NCBI RefSeq assembly: GCF_038002825.1
Contig: NZ_JBBODF010000001.1
Coordinates: forward strand, 1,488,001 to 1,552,000
Direction: 5' to 3'
From: Paenibacillus sp. FSL H8-0048
GTDB taxonomy: Bacteria > Bacillota > Bacilli > Paenibacillales > Paenibacillaceae
DNA length: 64,000 bases
A program made the translations under genes and the position numbers. This document shows positions 63,477 through 64,000 of the stretch, one piece after another. Numbering within the stretch: the stretch's first letter is position 1; every line of letters starts with the position of its first letter. The notes beneath the pieces were generated by a model. That model worked only from the letters and a program-made list of their open reading frames with translations. It searched no databases and had not been told where the DNA came from.

Positions 63477-63874
63477 AGTCGTCCAGAATTTACACACCGC
63501 TCAATGATCCCTCCAGCGAGGAGATAAAGGACCGTCTAAAAAGAAATGACGCCGCTGATCTTCTGACGCTCCCTCTTTCTGTCGGTGAATACCATTCGAA
63601 CTGGAAGTTCGCCCAAGATACTTGTGCCCAGCTTGCGGATCATGAGTCTGCTGCTATTCGTGCTAATGCCGTTTTGGGATTTGCATACATCGCCCGGACG
63701 AAAGGACAGTTAGAGAAACACATCGTTAAACCCCTCGTCCTGAGAGAGCTTCGTGAGAATAAAGAATATGAATGGAGAATTCTAGATTCTATCGAGGATA
63801 TTAATTTATTCATGAAGTGGAACATAGGAAATAGAATTAATTACGAATGCGGGGACGTACATATTGGGTGTTAA
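63470..63874 (+). CDS. Small HEAT-like hypothetical protein
   Basis: 134 residues; ATG 63470 after AAGGAGAATT. Helical with a HEAT-repeat-like stretch (AQLADHESAAIRANAVLGFA, then LREN...WRILDSIEDINLFM). No signal peptide or membrane segment. Such small HEAT-type proteins often appear among immunity-like genes, but nothing here proves that. After its stop, a protein-like frame without a start (63,877 to the window end; ELFNEEKQQHSL) may be part of another gene or remnant. Confidence 0.55.
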   Translation: MLKSSRIYTPLNDPSSEEIKDRLKRNDAADLLTLPLSVGEYHSNWKFAQDTCAQLADHESAAIRANAVLGFAYIARTKGQLEKHIVKPLVLRELRENKEYEWRILDSIEDINLFMKWNIGNRINYECGDVHIGC

Positions 63875-64000
63875 TACAAAGGGAAGAAGAAAGTTCGTTC
63901 ATGGCGAAAAGAGTTATTTAATGAAGAAAAACAGCAGCATTCTCTGCGTAGTTCCCTATGGAAATATGAGCATTCGAAATGGCAAATGGTGTTCCATCAA

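Noticed and set aside
63877..64000. Open frame at the right edge (ELFNEEKQQHSL...)
   Set aside because: Protein-like but without a start codon and cut by the window end; too little to annotate as a gene.
1..64000. tRNA, rRNA or tmRNA genes
   Set aside because: No cloverleaf-like or conserved rRNA sequence noticed on either strand.

Overview
The window looks like a Paenibacillus-type chromosome (low-GC Gram-positive). The right third holds typical Paenibacillus genes: a stalk/copper-amine-oxidase-N domain protein, an SgrR-like regulator, a DUF4173 membrane protein, YcnI and a VanRS-VanY-VanZ set. There are many GTG/TTG starts with strong GGAGG-type ribosome sites. Positions 1 to about 45,200 are visibly AT-richer and form an accessory island of secreted RHS/YD-repeat toxins and companions. 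Positions from about 45,500 onward are GC-rich housekeeping chromosome.

The island reads mostly on the minus strand. Two parallel operons each run: promoter with two Spo0A-like boxes, then several secreted 'YD-tag' proteins, then a giant RHS toxin, then immunity gene(s), then a terminator hairpin. Operon A (41.4 down to 29.6 kb) encodes a galactose-binding-like protein, a PA14 protein, an NBR1-Ig-like protein, an RHS protein tipped with a HicA mRNA-interferase domain, and a HicB-like immunity protein. Operon B (29.4 down to 11.6 kb) encodes seven YD-tag proteins (CBM-like, GBS-Bsp-like, FG-GAP, CBM, CBM, ricin-type lectin and a frameshifted CBM), an RHS protein with a DUF6973-like tip, and a lipoprotein as presumptive immunity factor. 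A third copy of the promoter (43.7 kb) serves an FG-GAP YD-tag gene and a broken YD-tag gene; a GBS-Bsp-like YD-tag gene diverges from it.

The unusual feature is the YD tag. About fourteen otherwise unrelated secreted proteins each carry one two-strand YD-repeat unit (YDxxGRL ... YxYDxNGNL) at the N-terminus, at the C-terminus or, once, inside another domain. It is the same unit that builds the RHS shell. The RHS proteins show no obvious lectin or wall-binding domain of their own. My hypothesis is that the tag lets separately encoded adhesin/lectin modules join the RHS particle, or is a recombination anchor for module exchange.

Left of 11.4 kb is a graveyard and reserve of tips: two orphan RHS C-terminal tips with their immunity genes (4.2-5.3 and 10.3-11.4 kb), broken immunity genes (0-2.2 kb), an IS110-family element cutting an rhs core at 5.3 kb, and a small mobile module (serine recombinase, two HTH regulators, a phage II/X-like replication protein) at 6.8-10.2 kb.

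The right part holds a NarL-type two-component system with ycnI, a vanRS-vanY-vanZ cluster without vanHAX, a lipoprotein, cysteine synthase, a nucleotidyltransferase-like protein, a chemotaxis receptor, DUF4173 with a Crp/Fnr regulator, an SgrR-like regulator, DinB, DUF1835 and stalk-domain proteins, and a small HEAT-like protein. No rRNA, tRNA or CRISPR array was recognised.
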